Source: Nigrospora sphaerica
Taxonomy: Eukaryota; Ascomycota; Sordariomycetes; Amphisphaeriales; Apiosporaceae
Assembly: GCA_018287875.1 (NCBI GenBank)
Contig: JAGVVL010000017.1
Coordinates: forward strand, 3,286,001-3,350,000
Length of the DNA: 64,000 nucleotides
Direction of reading: 5' to 3'
In this document: piece after piece, positions 34,327 through 47,167 of the stretch
Numbering within the stretch: position 1 is the stretch's first letter
Layout: each line of letters begins with the position of its first letter
Made by a program: the position numbers and the translations under genes
Notes under the pieces: model-generated
Told to the model about the DNA's origin: nothing
The model's database searches: none
The model's input: only the letters and a program-made list of their open reading frames with translations

Positions 34327-35454
34327 CTATGCGCGCGACTCCGTGTGGGAACCGTTCTCTGCTTGCCACTTCTCATCTGGAGTCAGGGCAGGCACCGGCT
34401 CCAGCCTTGGCATGTACCGGTTCTCGATGACGACCCTGGCCACCACCAGGACGGCATCTATGAAGCAAAAGAGGAAGACGACCACAAAATAGCCCAGGTC
34501 CTCTTGAAGCATCCATGCCGCCGATGCGTCGAAGCCAAAGCTGTTGTGGAAGCACTCATACACCTCTTTCGCCGCGGCGCTCGCTGGGATAGGCGCCACC
34601 AGCGCCACGGGCACCGCTACTACCACATAGACCCAACAGGGAATCCGCAGACGTCCAAGGACGACGAACCTGCGCCCGCGCCGGGGAGACGCTGGACGGG
34701 ACCCCTCTTCACTGTCGCCGTCCCTCTCTGCGACGATGAGCTTCCACTCGCCCAGGACGGAAAGGAAGCTACCGACGGCCATCCCAGTTGCCGACGCGAA
34801 GGCCATGACAAGCTAATGCATATTCTATCAGCGAGAGAGAATGAACATGGGTTCTTTGCTAACCTACCCAGTCACTCTGCAGGATCCAGAACGCTGTTAC
34901 GTTCTTTCCCAATCTGATCACGGTGACCCCCTTGTGGTCGAACGGGCCCTTGGATGCGTGGATGGACGTGGCCACTCCGTAGGCCATGGCGAATATCGTC
35001 AACCATATGACGGTGTCCATGATGGCCTGGACATAGCACTTCGTCTGGGGGTGGAACCACCTCGCCTTGAGTCCACGCCGGAGCTTCCTCACGGTTGGCG
35101 AAGGGTGAGGGACCGTGGCTTCGTGGCTATTTCTAGCAACCTCGGCTGGTGTCGCGGTTGCGCCAGCTATAGTTGCCATCATGGGTATTTTGAATATCAA
35201 GAATGCAAAAATGATTTGAAGCACGCCCGAGAGAGCAGGGGATCGCGTCGTCTTTATCGTCTTGTCTCAAACGCCGTCGCACGGCATGTGCGGCGGCTTA
35301 CGGCCTTGGCGAGGGTTGTCGCTGTCAAATGAACTAGTGCAGTCCCAAAACCGAGACGCAAATACATGCTGGTAATCGCTTGCTTGGCCCAGATGGATCT
35401 TGGTTGTCTTCGTACGACTATTTCGGGGCCGCTCGGTCGCACGACCGTGGCCAT
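34327..35454 (-). CDS. Uncharacterised multi-pass membrane protein
   Basis: Exons 35302-35454, 34868-35251 and 34327-34812 join in phase to 340 aa. The introns are about 50 and 55 nt (donors GTAAGCC and GTAGGTT, acceptors GATAAAG and GCATTAG). Hydrophobic segments occur at LRLGFGTALVHLTATTLAKA, LQIIFAFLIFKIPMM, IWLTIFAMAYGVA, MAFASATGMAVGSFLSVLG, IPCWVYVVVAVPVALVAP and DLGYFVVVFLFCFIDAVLVV, suggesting about six membrane passes. A basic loop lies between segments 2 and 3, and an acidic, charged loop follows segment 4 (ERDGDSEEGSR). No known transporter signature is seen. The splice joins convert three unrelated-looking frames into one protein with regular topology, which supports the model. 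Confidence 0.65.
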
Positions 35455-37015
35455 TTACCGAACTCGCTTTGGGCGCTCTTCCTCCCGATTTGCCAAGCCG
35501 TTCCCGAAACTGGGATGTACTGAACAGCTTGCCCTGTCACAGCTGTAACGCCGTACCTCGCTTGCTAGTACTTGTGTTTGTTTGGCTCCGGCACCTCGCA
35601 GCATGCCCGGCTCGGCTGTCCCCTAGGAGAAATCATGCGAACTCCACATCCTCCGGGGCCTTGCTTACGGCCGGAGCGCGGTACGGCGCCTCCAAACTAC
35701 AGCGAGCTTTCGTTGGACGGCAGCAGGTGAACTTGGCCTTGGCCCATGAGTCCTCGGTCCCTCGTCACTGCGCAGTGGTGACAACAGCAATAGTAGCGAG
35801 AGCACAAACTTGAATTACGGCCTGCCCGTAGTCGGTTCATCTTATCGACCCTTACCCTTCTTGCTCAGCAGTGTGTTGCCTTGACGCATGCAAAACAGTG
35901 TCCAAGTAGCGCCAAGTCCCCTCTTCGCGACGTGGCCCCGCGGAAAACAATGTGCAAGTGGTGTACAAAACTCCGAGGTTACGTTACGAACCCGTTCATT
36001 GGGACCAAGTCCTTATTTGTTTCCAATAGGCTGCTGTCATGTTGCTCGCGCGTGTGGGGTGGCGTTGGCTGTTATCAGCGCAGGCTTTTAGGTGGCTCGG
36101 CTTTTGCGTCACGACACTCAGTACCGGAGGACGACAAGTTGCACTGTGGCGGTGTAGGAATCCGGTGGACATATCGTGAGATTCCAGACCAAATCGGCTC
36201 CGATCTTCTGTCTTTGTCCTTTCTTGAGCCTTTGCTGACCATCTTGCCTACTTGAGGTCCATATGCCGCTAATCAAGGAATCAGTCGTGGGGAACTTGAA
36301 TTCCTTTATCTCACCACCTTTCAGTCCACGGCTTAAGAAATGATGAAAATTACTCGGTCGTTTTTGGATAGGATTGCCTCCGTGACAAGAAAGACCTTTT
36401 GCCGAGCCACGTCGCGCGTCCCTGACTGATAGTACTCGCTGTCAATATGAATCCGGTTGCGTCGATTGCCATTTAACGGTCTAAATAAGACAAGTTCAAA
36501 TTCTACAGCCCCCGGTGAACATTATGAGAAACGCAGTTGTCAGAGATGTCAATGCCAAGTTGGAATGGATAGTAGTAGATACGGAGTTCAAACATCGTCT
36601 ATACTTGTGGGAAAGAACGCTGACGTATACTGCCGCAAACACAGAGGCACAGAAAAGCCGGTGGGGGAAGAGCCGAGAAGGCGTTCACGAAGGCCATGTC
36701 TTCTCCCCGCTTCATGGTAGAAGGATTTTTGCTACCATAATGTACCGTCCTATTTTACTTCTCTGTGCTGCCTTCCGGGGGGAAAGCGATATATGTAGTC
36801 ACGCACTGGGATACGAGGGGGTAGTCCCCGCCCCCCCCCCGCCCAATATCTGGTACTCGCAGGTAGGATTTCTCCTAAGCCGTAATATTCAGGACTAGAG
36901 AGCTATACCGAATTCTAGCTGCTATCTTCCGGTCTCTGGTATGGCCCCTGAGTGGGAACGCCGGAAGAGCCTCCACCGCTCGGTCAATGACCAAGCAAGA
37001 CCCACCCATTTATTC
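35455..37015. other. Intergenic, AT-richer from about 36.2 kb
   Basis: About 1.6 kb with no supported gene. The stretch 36250-36930 is AT-richer and full of stops, like worn repeat DNA. A run of C residues lies at about 36830-36842. Confidence 0.4.
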
Positions 37016-37046
37016 CCGACTCCGAGCCATTTCCGACTCCGAGCCA
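37016..37046 (+). repeat. Direct repeat in the ABC transporter promoter
   Basis: CCGACTCCGAGCCA occurs twice, at 37016-37029 and 37033-37046, separated by three bases, about 140-170 bp upstream of the ABC transporter ATG. GC-rich direct repeats with CCG or CGG cores are typical binding sites of Zn2Cys6 factors, and one is encoded just downstream. The link is inference. Confidence 0.45.
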
Positions 37047-37186
37047 GCGACACAACGCCGAAAGGCGGGAATGTGACAGTAGGCGAGGACTTTATTGGAA
37101 TTTACGAGCAACTACATAAGTATCTCTAGAGTCGGCTAGAGACAAGCAGTAATGACAGCACAAGTGCGCCGAGCCTGATATCAATC

Positions 37187-40100
37187 ATGGCTTCACCCAG
37201 GAGATCCGCCAACGACGCCCTGAACACATTGGACGACTCGAGCAACGCTTCCGTAAAGCACGGAAAGGACTCAACCCACAAGAAGCTCACTGTCACCTTT
37301 AAAGATGTCGGCATCGAGGTGGCCGGGCTGGGCCAGAGCTGGGGCTCGGATTGTCTTTCGGTGGTTCAGGACCTCTTCACTTTTGGTCGAGGGAAAGCAG
37401 CTATGCGGGTATGGGAACTTCGGACTGCATAATGAGAGATTCCTCGGACTAACAGACTTTCAGCATATTCTACAAGGTGTCAGCGGACAGGTGTGTCCAG
37501 GAGAAATGGTGAGCAACCCCGCAAAAACTTTACACAACGTGATAGGGCGCGCGGCTGTTTATCTGACCTTGTACAACGTGATAGCTATTGGTTCTGGGCA
37601 GGCCTGGATCTGGCTGCACGTCCTTGTTAAAGGTTTTATCCAACCAGCGGGAGGAGTTCCATAAGGTCGCCGGGGACGTACGTTTCGGTAGCATGAGCGC
37701 TCAAGAGGCCAAATCGTTCCGTCATGAGATTGTCATGAACACTGAAGGTTGGCAGTCCCAACGCAACTTCCTGATAAGGGAGGGTGCACTAACACTGGCC
37801 GAAACCACAGACGATACGCACTTTCCCACGCTGAAAGTGTCCGAGACGATTGGGTTCGCGGCTTCCACCAAATTGCCGGCGTCGCGGCCTAAGCACCTGC
37901 AAAAGCCTGGTGCATACGTGGAGGCGACGACGGCGGCGACGCTGGCAACGCTCGGCATCGGGCATACGTACAACACCCTCGTCGGCAACGAGTTCGTACG
38001 CGGCGTGTCGGGCGGCGAGCGAAAGCGTGTGTCCCTGGCTGAGGTGTTGAGCACGCGGGCTCCCGTAAGCTGCTGGGACAATGCCACACGTGGGTTGGAC
38101 GCCAGCAGCGCGCTGGACCTAGGCCGCGTGCTGCGCGCCGCCGCCGATGAGCACGACGCTACCATCATCGCTACCCTCTACCAGACCAGCAACGCCCTCT
38201 TCGACCTCTTCGACAAGGTCCTCGTCCTCGTCGATGGCCGCGAAACCTACTACGGCCCCACCGCCGAGGCCCGCGCCTACTTCGAAGAGATGGGCTTCGT
38301 CTGCCCCCCTGGTGCCAATGTGGCCGACTTTTTGACCGCCGTCGCCGTTCACACCGAGCGTGCCGTGCGTCCCGGCATGGAGGTCGAGGTGCCCAACACC
38401 GCCGAGGAGTTCGAGAAAAGGTACAAGGAGAGTAGCATCGCCCACCGCATGAAGGAAGCCATGGCAGCCCGGCTGCGAGCCACGCTCGAGCGAGAGGCCA
38501 GGGACCTGCAACGTATTGGAGAAGGCGAGAAGGTCCGCAGCATCACGGCACTGTCTCGAGGCAACACACCCTATTTGGCCTCGTTCCCTGCCCAGGTCTG
38601 GGCTTGCGCAAAGCGGTAGGGCTTCCTGGCGTACCCGAGTTGATGAATTCCATGGCTGACTAAATACGACAGGCAATTCCATATCTTATGGGGCGACCGT
38701 TTCTCCAATATGCTGCAGGTCATCTCGTCAATTGTGATGGCGCTTGTCACTGGCAGCCTGTTTTACAATTTATCGAATGACAGCACCTCAGTCTTTCCCC
38801 GGCCGGGAGCTCTCTTTTACCCTGTCTTGCTCTGGTGCCTCAACAAGTTGTCGGAGACGGTGGCCTCGTTCATGGGCCGTCCCATCCTCACCCGTCACAA
38901 GCGGCTCGGCTTCAATCGCCCGGCCGCCTATGCCGTGGCCTGTACGCTAACCGACATCCCCTTCGTTCTTGCCACCTTCACACTGTTTGATATTGTGTTC
39001 TACTTCATGGTGGGCTTCCAGAACGACGCTGGTCGCTTCTTCGTAAGTAGCCCCCTGGCCCCTGTATTTATCTATCCAATGTGCTTTTCTCGACGTTTCC
39101 GTCCTTTCTTCTCCTGTCCGTATTCACAGTTTAGCAACTAACCCAGTTTTTAAGACAAACTGGTTCGTCTACTTTCTTGTCACGCTGTGTTTCACGTCCC
39201 TCTACCGCTCCATCGGCGCCTGGTGTCGGCACTTCGGGCTTGCGTCGCAGATCAGCGGCTGGATCACCATGGTCATGATGGTCTACGCTGGCTATCTGAT
39301 CCCATTCCCGAGCATGCATCCCTGGTTCCGTTGGATCGCCTACATCAACCCAGCCAGCTATGCCTTCAACGCTGTCATGGCCACCGAGATAGGAAACCTT
39401 GACATGGCCTGCGTGGAGCCACAGTACGTGCCATACGGCCCAAAGTACAACGACAACCGGTACCGGAGCTGCGCGAGCACCGGCGCAGCCCCGGGCGCCG
39501 ACTCCATCAGTGGCGCCGGCCTCCTCGATCAGCAGTACCATATCCACAACCATGAAGTATGGAGGGACGTAGGCATTCTAATCGCCTTCTGGATCTTCTT
39601 CTCCTTCACTGCGGCCGCCGGCTTTGAAGTGAACATGGCCTCGGGTTCGGGGTCCCAAGTTCTCTTCAACCGGCGCAACTACCAGCGCCAAGCGGCAGCC
39701 GAGGCCGACCCGGAGAAGACACAGACGCAGCCGCTGCCGGAGGGCGGCGACTCGGTACCGGAGAAGTCGACCGTCTTCACGTTCCGGGACATATCTTACT
39801 TTGTGCAGCATGCAGGGCAAGAGCTGCAGCTGCTACGCAACGTCAGCGGCTACGTGGAGCCGGGCCAGTTGGTGGCGCTGATGGGGTCCTCGGGCGCCGG
39901 TAAGACAACACTGATGGACGTACTGGCGCAGCGCAAAGACAGCGGACGCATTGAGGGCAGCATCCTGGTCAATGGCCAGCCCCAGGGAATCAGCTTCCAG
40001 CGCACAACAGGCTACTGCGAGCAGAACGACGTCCACGAGCCCACGGCGACAGTGCGCGAGGCCCTGATTTTCTCCGCCCGCCTCCGCCAGGACCACACCG

Positions 40101-41910
40101 TTCCCGATGGCGACAAGATCGCATACGTCGAGCAGATCATGGAGCTGTTGGAGTTGACCCCCATGCAGCACGCGCTTGTCGGCAGTAAGCCCACCCTGAT
40201 AAGAAGCATGTGCCCCCCACTAGTTACTGACAACGGAGCGCCCTAGCTTCCGGCTCTGGCCTGTCGATCGAGCAACGAAAGCGCCTGACTCTCGCGACGG
40301 AGCTCGTCGCCAAGCCGTCGCTCCTCTTCCTAGACGAGCCGACGAGTGGGCTCGACGGCCAGTCAGCTTTCGAGATCTGCCGTTTCATGCGCAAGCTGGC
40401 CGCCACGGGGCAGACTATCATCTGCACTATTCACCAACCGTCGGCCGCGCTATTCGAGGCCTTCGACGTCCTGCTCCTGCTCGCCAAAGGCGGCCGGACC
40501 ACATACTTTGGGCCGACGGGCAAGGACTCGGCCATGGTTTTGGATTACTTCGTTCGGAACGGCGCGCCGTTGCCACAGAACGTAAACCCCGCCGAGCACA
40601 TAGTTGACGTGGTGCAGGGCCGGTTCGGCACCGAGGTTGAATGGCCGCAGGTCTGGGACGCCTCGACCGAGAAGACGGGCGTCATGGCCAAGCTGGATCG
40701 CCTCGAAAAGACGCAGGCTCCGAAAGATGCCGTCGTCGAGAGTACGCAGATCTCGGAAACCGGGGCCAAGGACTTTGCGACACCTCTGGGGTACCAGATG
40801 CGACTGGTGACCCAACGGCAGCTTGTGGCGCTCTGGCGTAATCCGGACTATGTATGGAACAAGATGGGGCTGCACGTCAGTAACGCGCTGTTTGGAGGCT
40901 TCACATTCTGGATGATCGGCAACGGCACGTTTGACCTACAGCTGCGGCTCATGGCCATCTTCAACTTCGTCTTCGTGGCGCCGGGCTGCATCAACCAGCT
41001 GCAGCCGTTCTTCATCCGCAACCGCGACCTGTTCGAGACGCGTGAAAAGAAGGCCAAGGCCTACCACTGGCTCGCCTTTATCACGGCCCAGCTCGTCTCC
41101 GAGATCCCTGTACTCATCGTCTGTGCCACCCTGTACTTTGTTTCCTGGTATTTTACTGCGGGATTCCCTGTCAGCGCAAGCCGCTCCGGTCAGGTGTACC
41201 TGCAGATGATCTGTAAGTCATTCTATTCTACTCCGTGGACCCTTATATCGAGCCGAGAGGCGGACTGGCTGACTCCCTGTTACCCACCAGTGTACGAGTT
41301 TCTCTACACATCCATCGGGCAGGCAATCGCGGCATACTCGCCCAACGAGTACTTCGCGGCGCTGGCAAACCCCGTCATTATCGGCGCGGGCCTCATGAAC
41401 TTCTGCGGCGTCGTGATGCCGTACGAGCAGATCCAGACCTTCTGGCGTTACTGGATGTACTGGCTGGACCCCTTCACTTACCTGATCGGCGGCCTTCTGG
41501 AGCCAGTGGTTTGGGATGTCGATGTCCACTGCAAGGCCGGCGAGCTGACGTCGATACCCGTTCCGCCATCGTCGGCATCCTGCGGCGATTACATCGCCGA
41601 CTTCCTCGCCGCCCACGGCGGCTACGTCTCCGACCCCGCCAACACCACCGTTTGCGATTACTGTCCCTACGACTCGGGCGCCGAGTACCTGCGCACTCTC
41701 AACATCAACGAAGCCTACTATGGCTGGCGCGACGTAGGTTTCCTCTGTCCTCCTCCCCCCATTCCCCTCGCTATGACAACGGCAGGCGGCTAACTGATCA
41801 TTTTTCTCTCTGTCCAGGTCGGCATAACGGCGCTTTTCTGTGTCAGTTCGTACGCATTGGTGTTCCTAATGATGAAGTTGCGGAGTAAGGCGACCAAGAC
41901 AGCTGGTTAA
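37187..41910 (+). CDS. PDR-type full-size ABC transporter (ABCG family)
   Basis: Nine exons: 37187-37408, 37464-37508, 37585-37747, 37811-38615, 38673-39042, 39155-40184, 40247-41212, 41291-41733 and 41818-41910, in phase, giving 1289 aa. The order is NBD-TMD-NBD-TMD, as in fungal pleiotropic drug pumps. NBD1 has Walker A GRPGSGCTS, signature VSGGERKRVSLAE and the degenerate WDNATRGLDA typical of PDR proteins. NBD2 has GSSGAGKTT, a variant signature LSIEQRKRLTLATEL and LFLDEPTSGLDG. Two introns of 63 nt (37748-37810, with ACTAAC branch) and 78 nt (41213-41290) are multiples of three without stops and would be missed by ORF-only calling. The N-terminal leader is short compared with 1400-1500 aa relatives. 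Likely a plasma-membrane efflux pump. Confidence 0.92.
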
Positions 41911-42350
41911 GGCATCCAAGATGGGAACCGACAGTTAAGCAAAGCCATGCGATTGGAGGATTCCCATAGCGGGTCTTCTGTGTGATTTCCGCAACTCCGA
42001 TGTCTCGGCATTGGGATGACGCTAGGCTGGGCAGCCTGCAAATAGTGGCTCTTCACCGTGGGCAAGATTCCGCATTTCGCCATGCACCCATTTTCTGAAC
42101 TGTCTGTCGGCAATTGACTAGGCTCTCAACACCGTCTGTCCCGGATCTCATCCGTGGTTTCCACTGGTCGGGTCATCGCTAGCGAAGTACATAGCTACAA
42201 TGGTCGTCATAGTGAGAGCCCGGAGTGGGCTCCCTGTGTTGCAACTCGAGAATCCAACGCTCAATTCCGTTTATTCTCCGCTTCTCCCGTCTTACAACAG
42301 CCCCCGGAAGTTTGGATCCTGCCTTTTTTCTCCGACTCTTTCAGTTCACC
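41911..42350. other. Intergenic between pump and regulator
   Basis: Holds the ABC transporter 3' UTR and the promoter of the Zn2Cys6 gene. No other feature seen. Confidence 0.5.
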
Positions 42351-44858
42351 ATGGAGCCGCAAGCGAGAAAGCCACGCAATGTGACGATAGCCTGCGAGGC
42401 GTGCCGCCGGCAGAAAATCCGATGCAACGGGGCGCAGCCCTGCGGGCGGCGGGACTGCCAGGACCACCCGAGGGCGTGCGTGTACCGGCGGCGGGCAAGA
42501 ACGCGGCGATCCCAATACAGAACATCTGCAGAACCAGAACGTCACATCAGTTCCGCCGGGGACACCGTCTTGGATGAAGACGAGTTGGCGGTCGATGTAG
42601 GTGATGAAGGTCTGCCGACATCAGCGGAGCCCCAGTGTTCGGCGGCGCCGAGTGGGGAGGCGTATCACAGCAGCATCACGGCGGCACACGACGCACCGCG
42701 GTCGACTGACAGCTCGCAGCTGTTCTACGGCCCGTCATCCAACTTTGCCTTTCTGCAAGAGATCCGGCGCGCCGTCCTGTCGGCATCTCGGTCCGGGGCG
42801 TCGGCCGGCCTCGAAGTGCTGCTGCAACGGTCCATCTTCTTCGGTATTCCGCATCGCGTTGACCCGGACGCCATCTGGGCGGCTGAGGCAACGCTACCAG
42901 CAACGTCGGTGGCGCTAGCGCGCGACTTCCTGGCAACGTTCAAGACGACGTCGCTGCACCGGCTGCCCTTCTACACGGCAGGGGAGCTGGATGAGCTGTT
43001 CGACGTGCTCGCCGAGGAGGTGGCGTCGCCGTCGACCACGGCGGCCACGACGACGGTGCCGCCGCAGACGCGGGCCACGTTCCTGGCCGTGTTGGCCATC
43101 GGGGCGTTGGGCACGGCGCACACCGAGGCGGCCGAGGCTCTGTATGTGCGGGCCAAGCGCGTCGCTGTCGTGCTGGACGAGGTCGTATCTCTGCAGATGA
43201 TCTGGTTCGCCATCCTTCTCGCCGACTACCAGATCAACTACGGCCGCCCCAACGCCGCCTACTTGCACATCGGTACCGCCTGCCGTAAGGCCTTCTCCTT
43301 TGGCCTGCACAAGGAGGGCGCCGCCGCCGCGGCCCGGTCCGCGCACCGCGGTGACGACTTGGTGCGCAAACATCACCTCACCATGTGGATCCTGTACTTT
43401 TACGAAACGTGAGTGAGTCCGCCGGACAATCAAGTATTCGGTTCCTGTGACCCGGGGGAGAGGAGAAACACGGGGGGAAGGGGGCGAATTCCACGGTTAG
43501 TACTGACGACTTCATGACGACACGGCACACAGTTTCCAGTCCCTCAGCATGGGCCGCAACAGCTCGCTGCATATGTCCGACATTTCGTGCCCGCGACCGA
43601 CGGAGCCGGCGCTCGTGGTGCGCCTGTGCGAGCTGGCCCACATTATGGAGGTAACGAGTGAAACCATCTACCGGCGCACCACCGCGTCGCTGCGCCAGCT
43701 CTACCGCCGTGCTGAGGACTTACATCGGCGCCTGCGCCGCTTCGCCGACACGTACGACATTGGATCCTCGTACGTCGACGTCGGCGTCCACGGTGGCGTC
43801 TCGGACTTGTCCAAGAAGACCATCGAGTCCCTCACCGTCCACAATTGTACGTTTATCCAGCCGGACCGCTCATTATATTACCCCTACCCCTTCCACCCCT
43901 TGGCCCCCCTTTCTAACTCGTTCTCCTCCTAATTCTCCTTTCGTGCTGCAGCCTACTACCTAGCCGTGATCCTCGTCTTCCGCCCCTTCTTGGTCTCGAG
44001 CTATGCGATCCAGTCCGGCACGCGTCACGGCGCCCACGACGACATGTGGCTGCACCAAGCTTGCCGGCACGCCGTCAACGCGGCACAGGACTTAATACGC
44101 TTTACAAGCGACGCCCTGCGGAAGGTAGAGGCTTCCCGAGTAAGCCAATCCCGCCGCTTGTTTTCTCCCCCTCTCCGCGCATCCGACGCAGTACGCATGA
44201 GCGAGGCAAGCCCGTTTGCTAAGGTGCGATGAAACACGGACAGAAAACACGCTACCAGGCCTTCTTCATTGAAAGCACTTGTGGCGTGCTCCTCTACGAC
44301 ATGCTACGCGAGCCCGCAACCTACGCCTACAACATGAGCTTCCTGCGCACGGCGCTCGCCGCCATGAGCTCCCTGATAGATGACGAGCCCATTGTAACCG
44401 CCATAAAAACGACACGCCAGATAGCCCAGGCCGTAGAAAAGGCCATCATGGCGGTACCGGCGCCACCAGCGTCAGATGACGCATTGTTACCGGGTGGGGG
44501 AGCAAACCGGGCGTTCGACGCCCTGGGCGGCGGTGATCGCCCAGCGAGCCTCCCGTTCCCCATCGAGCCCAACACCCGCGTCACTGGCCTCGCAATTCCG
44601 GCTGCCGGCGAGCCTCTTGTCTACCTGCGCGAACGTGGGTTGGCGCCAGCCGTTCCTATCGAAAGACCCCTTGTGCCTGCGGCGGCCACGGCGGCGCCAC
44701 CACCTTACCTCGACGCGACGGCCACCTTGGGTCTCAGCCCCGTCGACTTCTCCGCTGGGCTCGATTTCGACGTCCTCGCCACCGATCTGTTCAACTTCTT
44801 CCCGAGCGACTACGCTGGAGCCGAGGGTTTTACGCCGCAGCTGCCTGGGGGAGAGTGA
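42351..44858 (+). CDS. Zn2Cys6 transcription factor with fungal-specific middle domain
   Basis: Exons 42351-43408, 43533-43846, 43952-44139 and 44244-44858 join in phase to 724 aa. The N-terminal cluster is CEACRRQKIRCNGAQPC, then GRRDC, QDHPRAC. The spacing of the fourth and fifth cysteines is C-x4-C instead of the usual C-x2-C. A basic linker (YRRRARTRRSQYR) follows. The central region (LPFYTAGELDELFDVLAEE, then AAYLHIGTACRKAFSFGLHK and MWILYFYETFQSLSMGR) matches the fungal_trans domain. The C-terminus is Pro/Ala-rich and ends with an acidic-hydrophobic segment (DFDVLATDLFNFFPSDYAG) that could activate transcription. Its place 440 bp behind a PDR pump on the same strand suggests it controls that pump. 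Confidence 0.9.
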
Positions 44859-45307
44859 AGGACACGTCAGGCCACTTTATCTAACGCTACTTATTGGGTA
44901 AGGAGAAAACCCCTTATCCCTGCCGTGCCTCGAGTTTTCTTGTTCCTCTAGCATTGCCCATATAGCCCAGAGATGCGGTTTTAACCATCACCATGGTGAA
45001 GTGTACTATTTCTTATCAAGATACCTCTTACTCCATGATGCGGCGGTCCCGTACCTCTTTTTCAATACAGCTAAAGTCTCCACGCAGGTGCATACAGCAT
45101 CATCAATATCACCACGACTAACGTCTTTATACATGCAGATGTTGCCATTTATTGCTTACAAGAAATTCCGGGCCTACCGGTTCAGAAGTATCCATTTCTC
45201 TATGAGAAGTATCGCCAAGTAGTACACGAAGCGTGGCTTTTCGAGTAGAAGTCACTCGCAAAGATGGTGGCGAACAGTGACGCCTTTGGTTGTATAGCAG
45301 TCCATCC
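44859..45307. other. Convergent intergenic region
   Basis: Between the 3' ends of the Zn2Cys6 gene and the BTB gene. No gene seen. Confidence 0.5.
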
Positions 45308-46398
45308 TCAGAAGCCCGTTGGCAGCCCCGTCTTCACGGCTTGCCGACTTAAATGGTCCAGCTGCTTGCCGGTGAGCACCGCCGAAGTCTTATGGCACCA
45401 GTAAATATGACCGTCCTTGAGGAGCGAGTGCGGGCATCCCAGGCTGTGCGGAATTTGATGATTCGGGTCGCGCAGAATCCGTAGCCGGTCGAGCGTATTC
45501 CGCAGCCGCGAGGCGGAACCGGTCCAGGTTTCCGAATCGGGCAAGGGCCACAACTTCAAAGCGTGGAGACCCTGGATAAGGGAAGCGAGGGTGACGAGAT
45601 TGCATACACTGGTCGCATTCCCCCCTTTTCGGCATTGAAGGTAATCTCGATCGGGTAGGGTTCCCGCCATGAGTGCAGTGACAGTGGACGTCACAGGTTT
45701 CATCAAGTCGTCAATAAGCTCTCTCCGCATTTGTAGGATTGTCTCTGTTTGTATAGATACGGGTTAGGCTAGGGAACACCAAAAGTCTTTTGGGCAATCA
45801 AATACTCACCACGGGCACCTGGGGGTTCATGGCGCATGAAAGATCCGTGAGCCGTCCATTCCCAGGCGAGTTGCTCCATAACGGATTTCAAAGCAGAGGG
45901 AGAACCGAGCACCCAGGAAACCCACAGGAGCCTTTCATCCGGGAAACAATTGACCCGGTACTCCAGGACCTTGACAAGTCTGTTGGCCCATAGACAAAAT
46001 AGATGCGCCAAGTCGTACTTGTCGGCTATGGTGATCATGTCGTAGAGCGTGAGAAATTCCCCGGATAGGTAAGTGGGGAAGTCGCCGTAGCCGCCAAAGC
46101 GACCGTGCATGAGATGCAACAGCTTCCCCATGGCCTTGGGGTCGTCGTCGGGTAGTCGCACGGTCCAGTCCGACGCGGGCTGGCGGGCCTCGGCGAAGTT
46201 GCCGTAGAGCATGACGTCGAAGGCGCGCGCGGCCCGGGCCACGGTCCGCGAACACACTCGGAACGCGACGGGCTCGGGGTGCGATGGGCGCGAGGCGGCG
46301 CCGACGACGAGGGTCAAGTCGCCGCGCGGGTCTATCTCCACCGTCTCAGGAAGAGGCGCCGAATGGGCGGTGCCGTCGGCGGCCGCATCAGTGGCCAT
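45308..46398 (-). CDS. BTB/POZ-domain protein
   Basis: Exons 45810-46398 and 45308-45744 join over a 65-nt intron (donor GTGAGTATT, acceptor ACAAACAG) in phase to 341 aa. The BTB fold spans about residues 20-130: VEIDPRGDLTLVVG, FRVCSRTVARAARAFDVMLYGNFAE, DDDPKAMGKLLHLMHGRFGGY and LYDMITIADKYDLAHLF are the usual order of strands and helices. The last block is the classic fungal BTB signature before the C-terminal helical part. BTB proteins of this sort serve as dimerising adaptors, often for Cullin-3 ligases, but fungi have many with unknown roles. The C-terminal half is unlike any domain I know. Confidence 0.85.
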
Positions 46399-47160
46399 CG
46401 GAGCGTCGGTCTCGGAAATCTGTTTTTGAGGGACAGAGGTTGTGGGAGGTTTCGTTCCATAAAATTGGTCTGTATCGGTGGGTTGCGCTGGAAAGAACGA
46501 GCGGCCAGGCTGGTTGCGTTGTGTCTAGGTTCCCAGGGGTACTTGGTACCTCGAACATATATTACGGAGGAGCAGTAAAGCCTCGTAGTGGTTCCGGCAT
46601 CAGTTGCAGCAGTAACACGGGTTATGACAAACGGAAACGGCGGCAGCAACAGTGGCAGCAGCAATCGGGGCCGCAGCAAACGGCAGCAGCAACGGTAGTT
46701 ACGGCAGCACAATTGCTATGGAACACTCATGGCGCAATAAATGATATGGTCGTTTTTATCATCATTCATTATAATATACGCCCCAGAAGTACTTCGTCTG
46801 GAAATGGTGCAACCAATCTTTCCCCTCATAGGTAACGTCCGTCCCAACAGCACAAGTGTCCATAGATTTGATAGTAAGCAGAGGCATATCCCGTGCGTCC
46901 AAAGGGCAAGCAAGGCAGGGAACCCGTCCCACAAACGGCAAAACTCGCCGTTTACTTTTCACCTTCCTTCTATTCTTTTACACAGCTTCGCTCGATCGTC
47001 TCCTTTCTGCACCTCAAGTCTTTTAGCAACTCTGCTTCATAACAAATAGGTACTAAGAGGAAAAAAGGGATGACACAGTGTCGTAACCGGTTAGGCCAGA
47101 CAAATGGGAATTTAGGCAGCTTAAGTAAACCGCAACTGATTCGTAAGAAAGGGACAAAAA
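46399..47160. other. Intergenic with CAG-rich low-complexity tract
   Basis: No gene. A CAG/GCAGCAA-rich low-complexity stretch lies at about 46600-46700 on the plus strand. The remainder is AT-rich. Confidence 0.5.
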
Positions 47161-47167
47161 TGAATAA

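Noticed and set aside
46600..46700. CAG-rich tract as a possible polyglutamine gene
   Set aside because: No frame extends it into a plausible protein; treated as low-complexity DNA.
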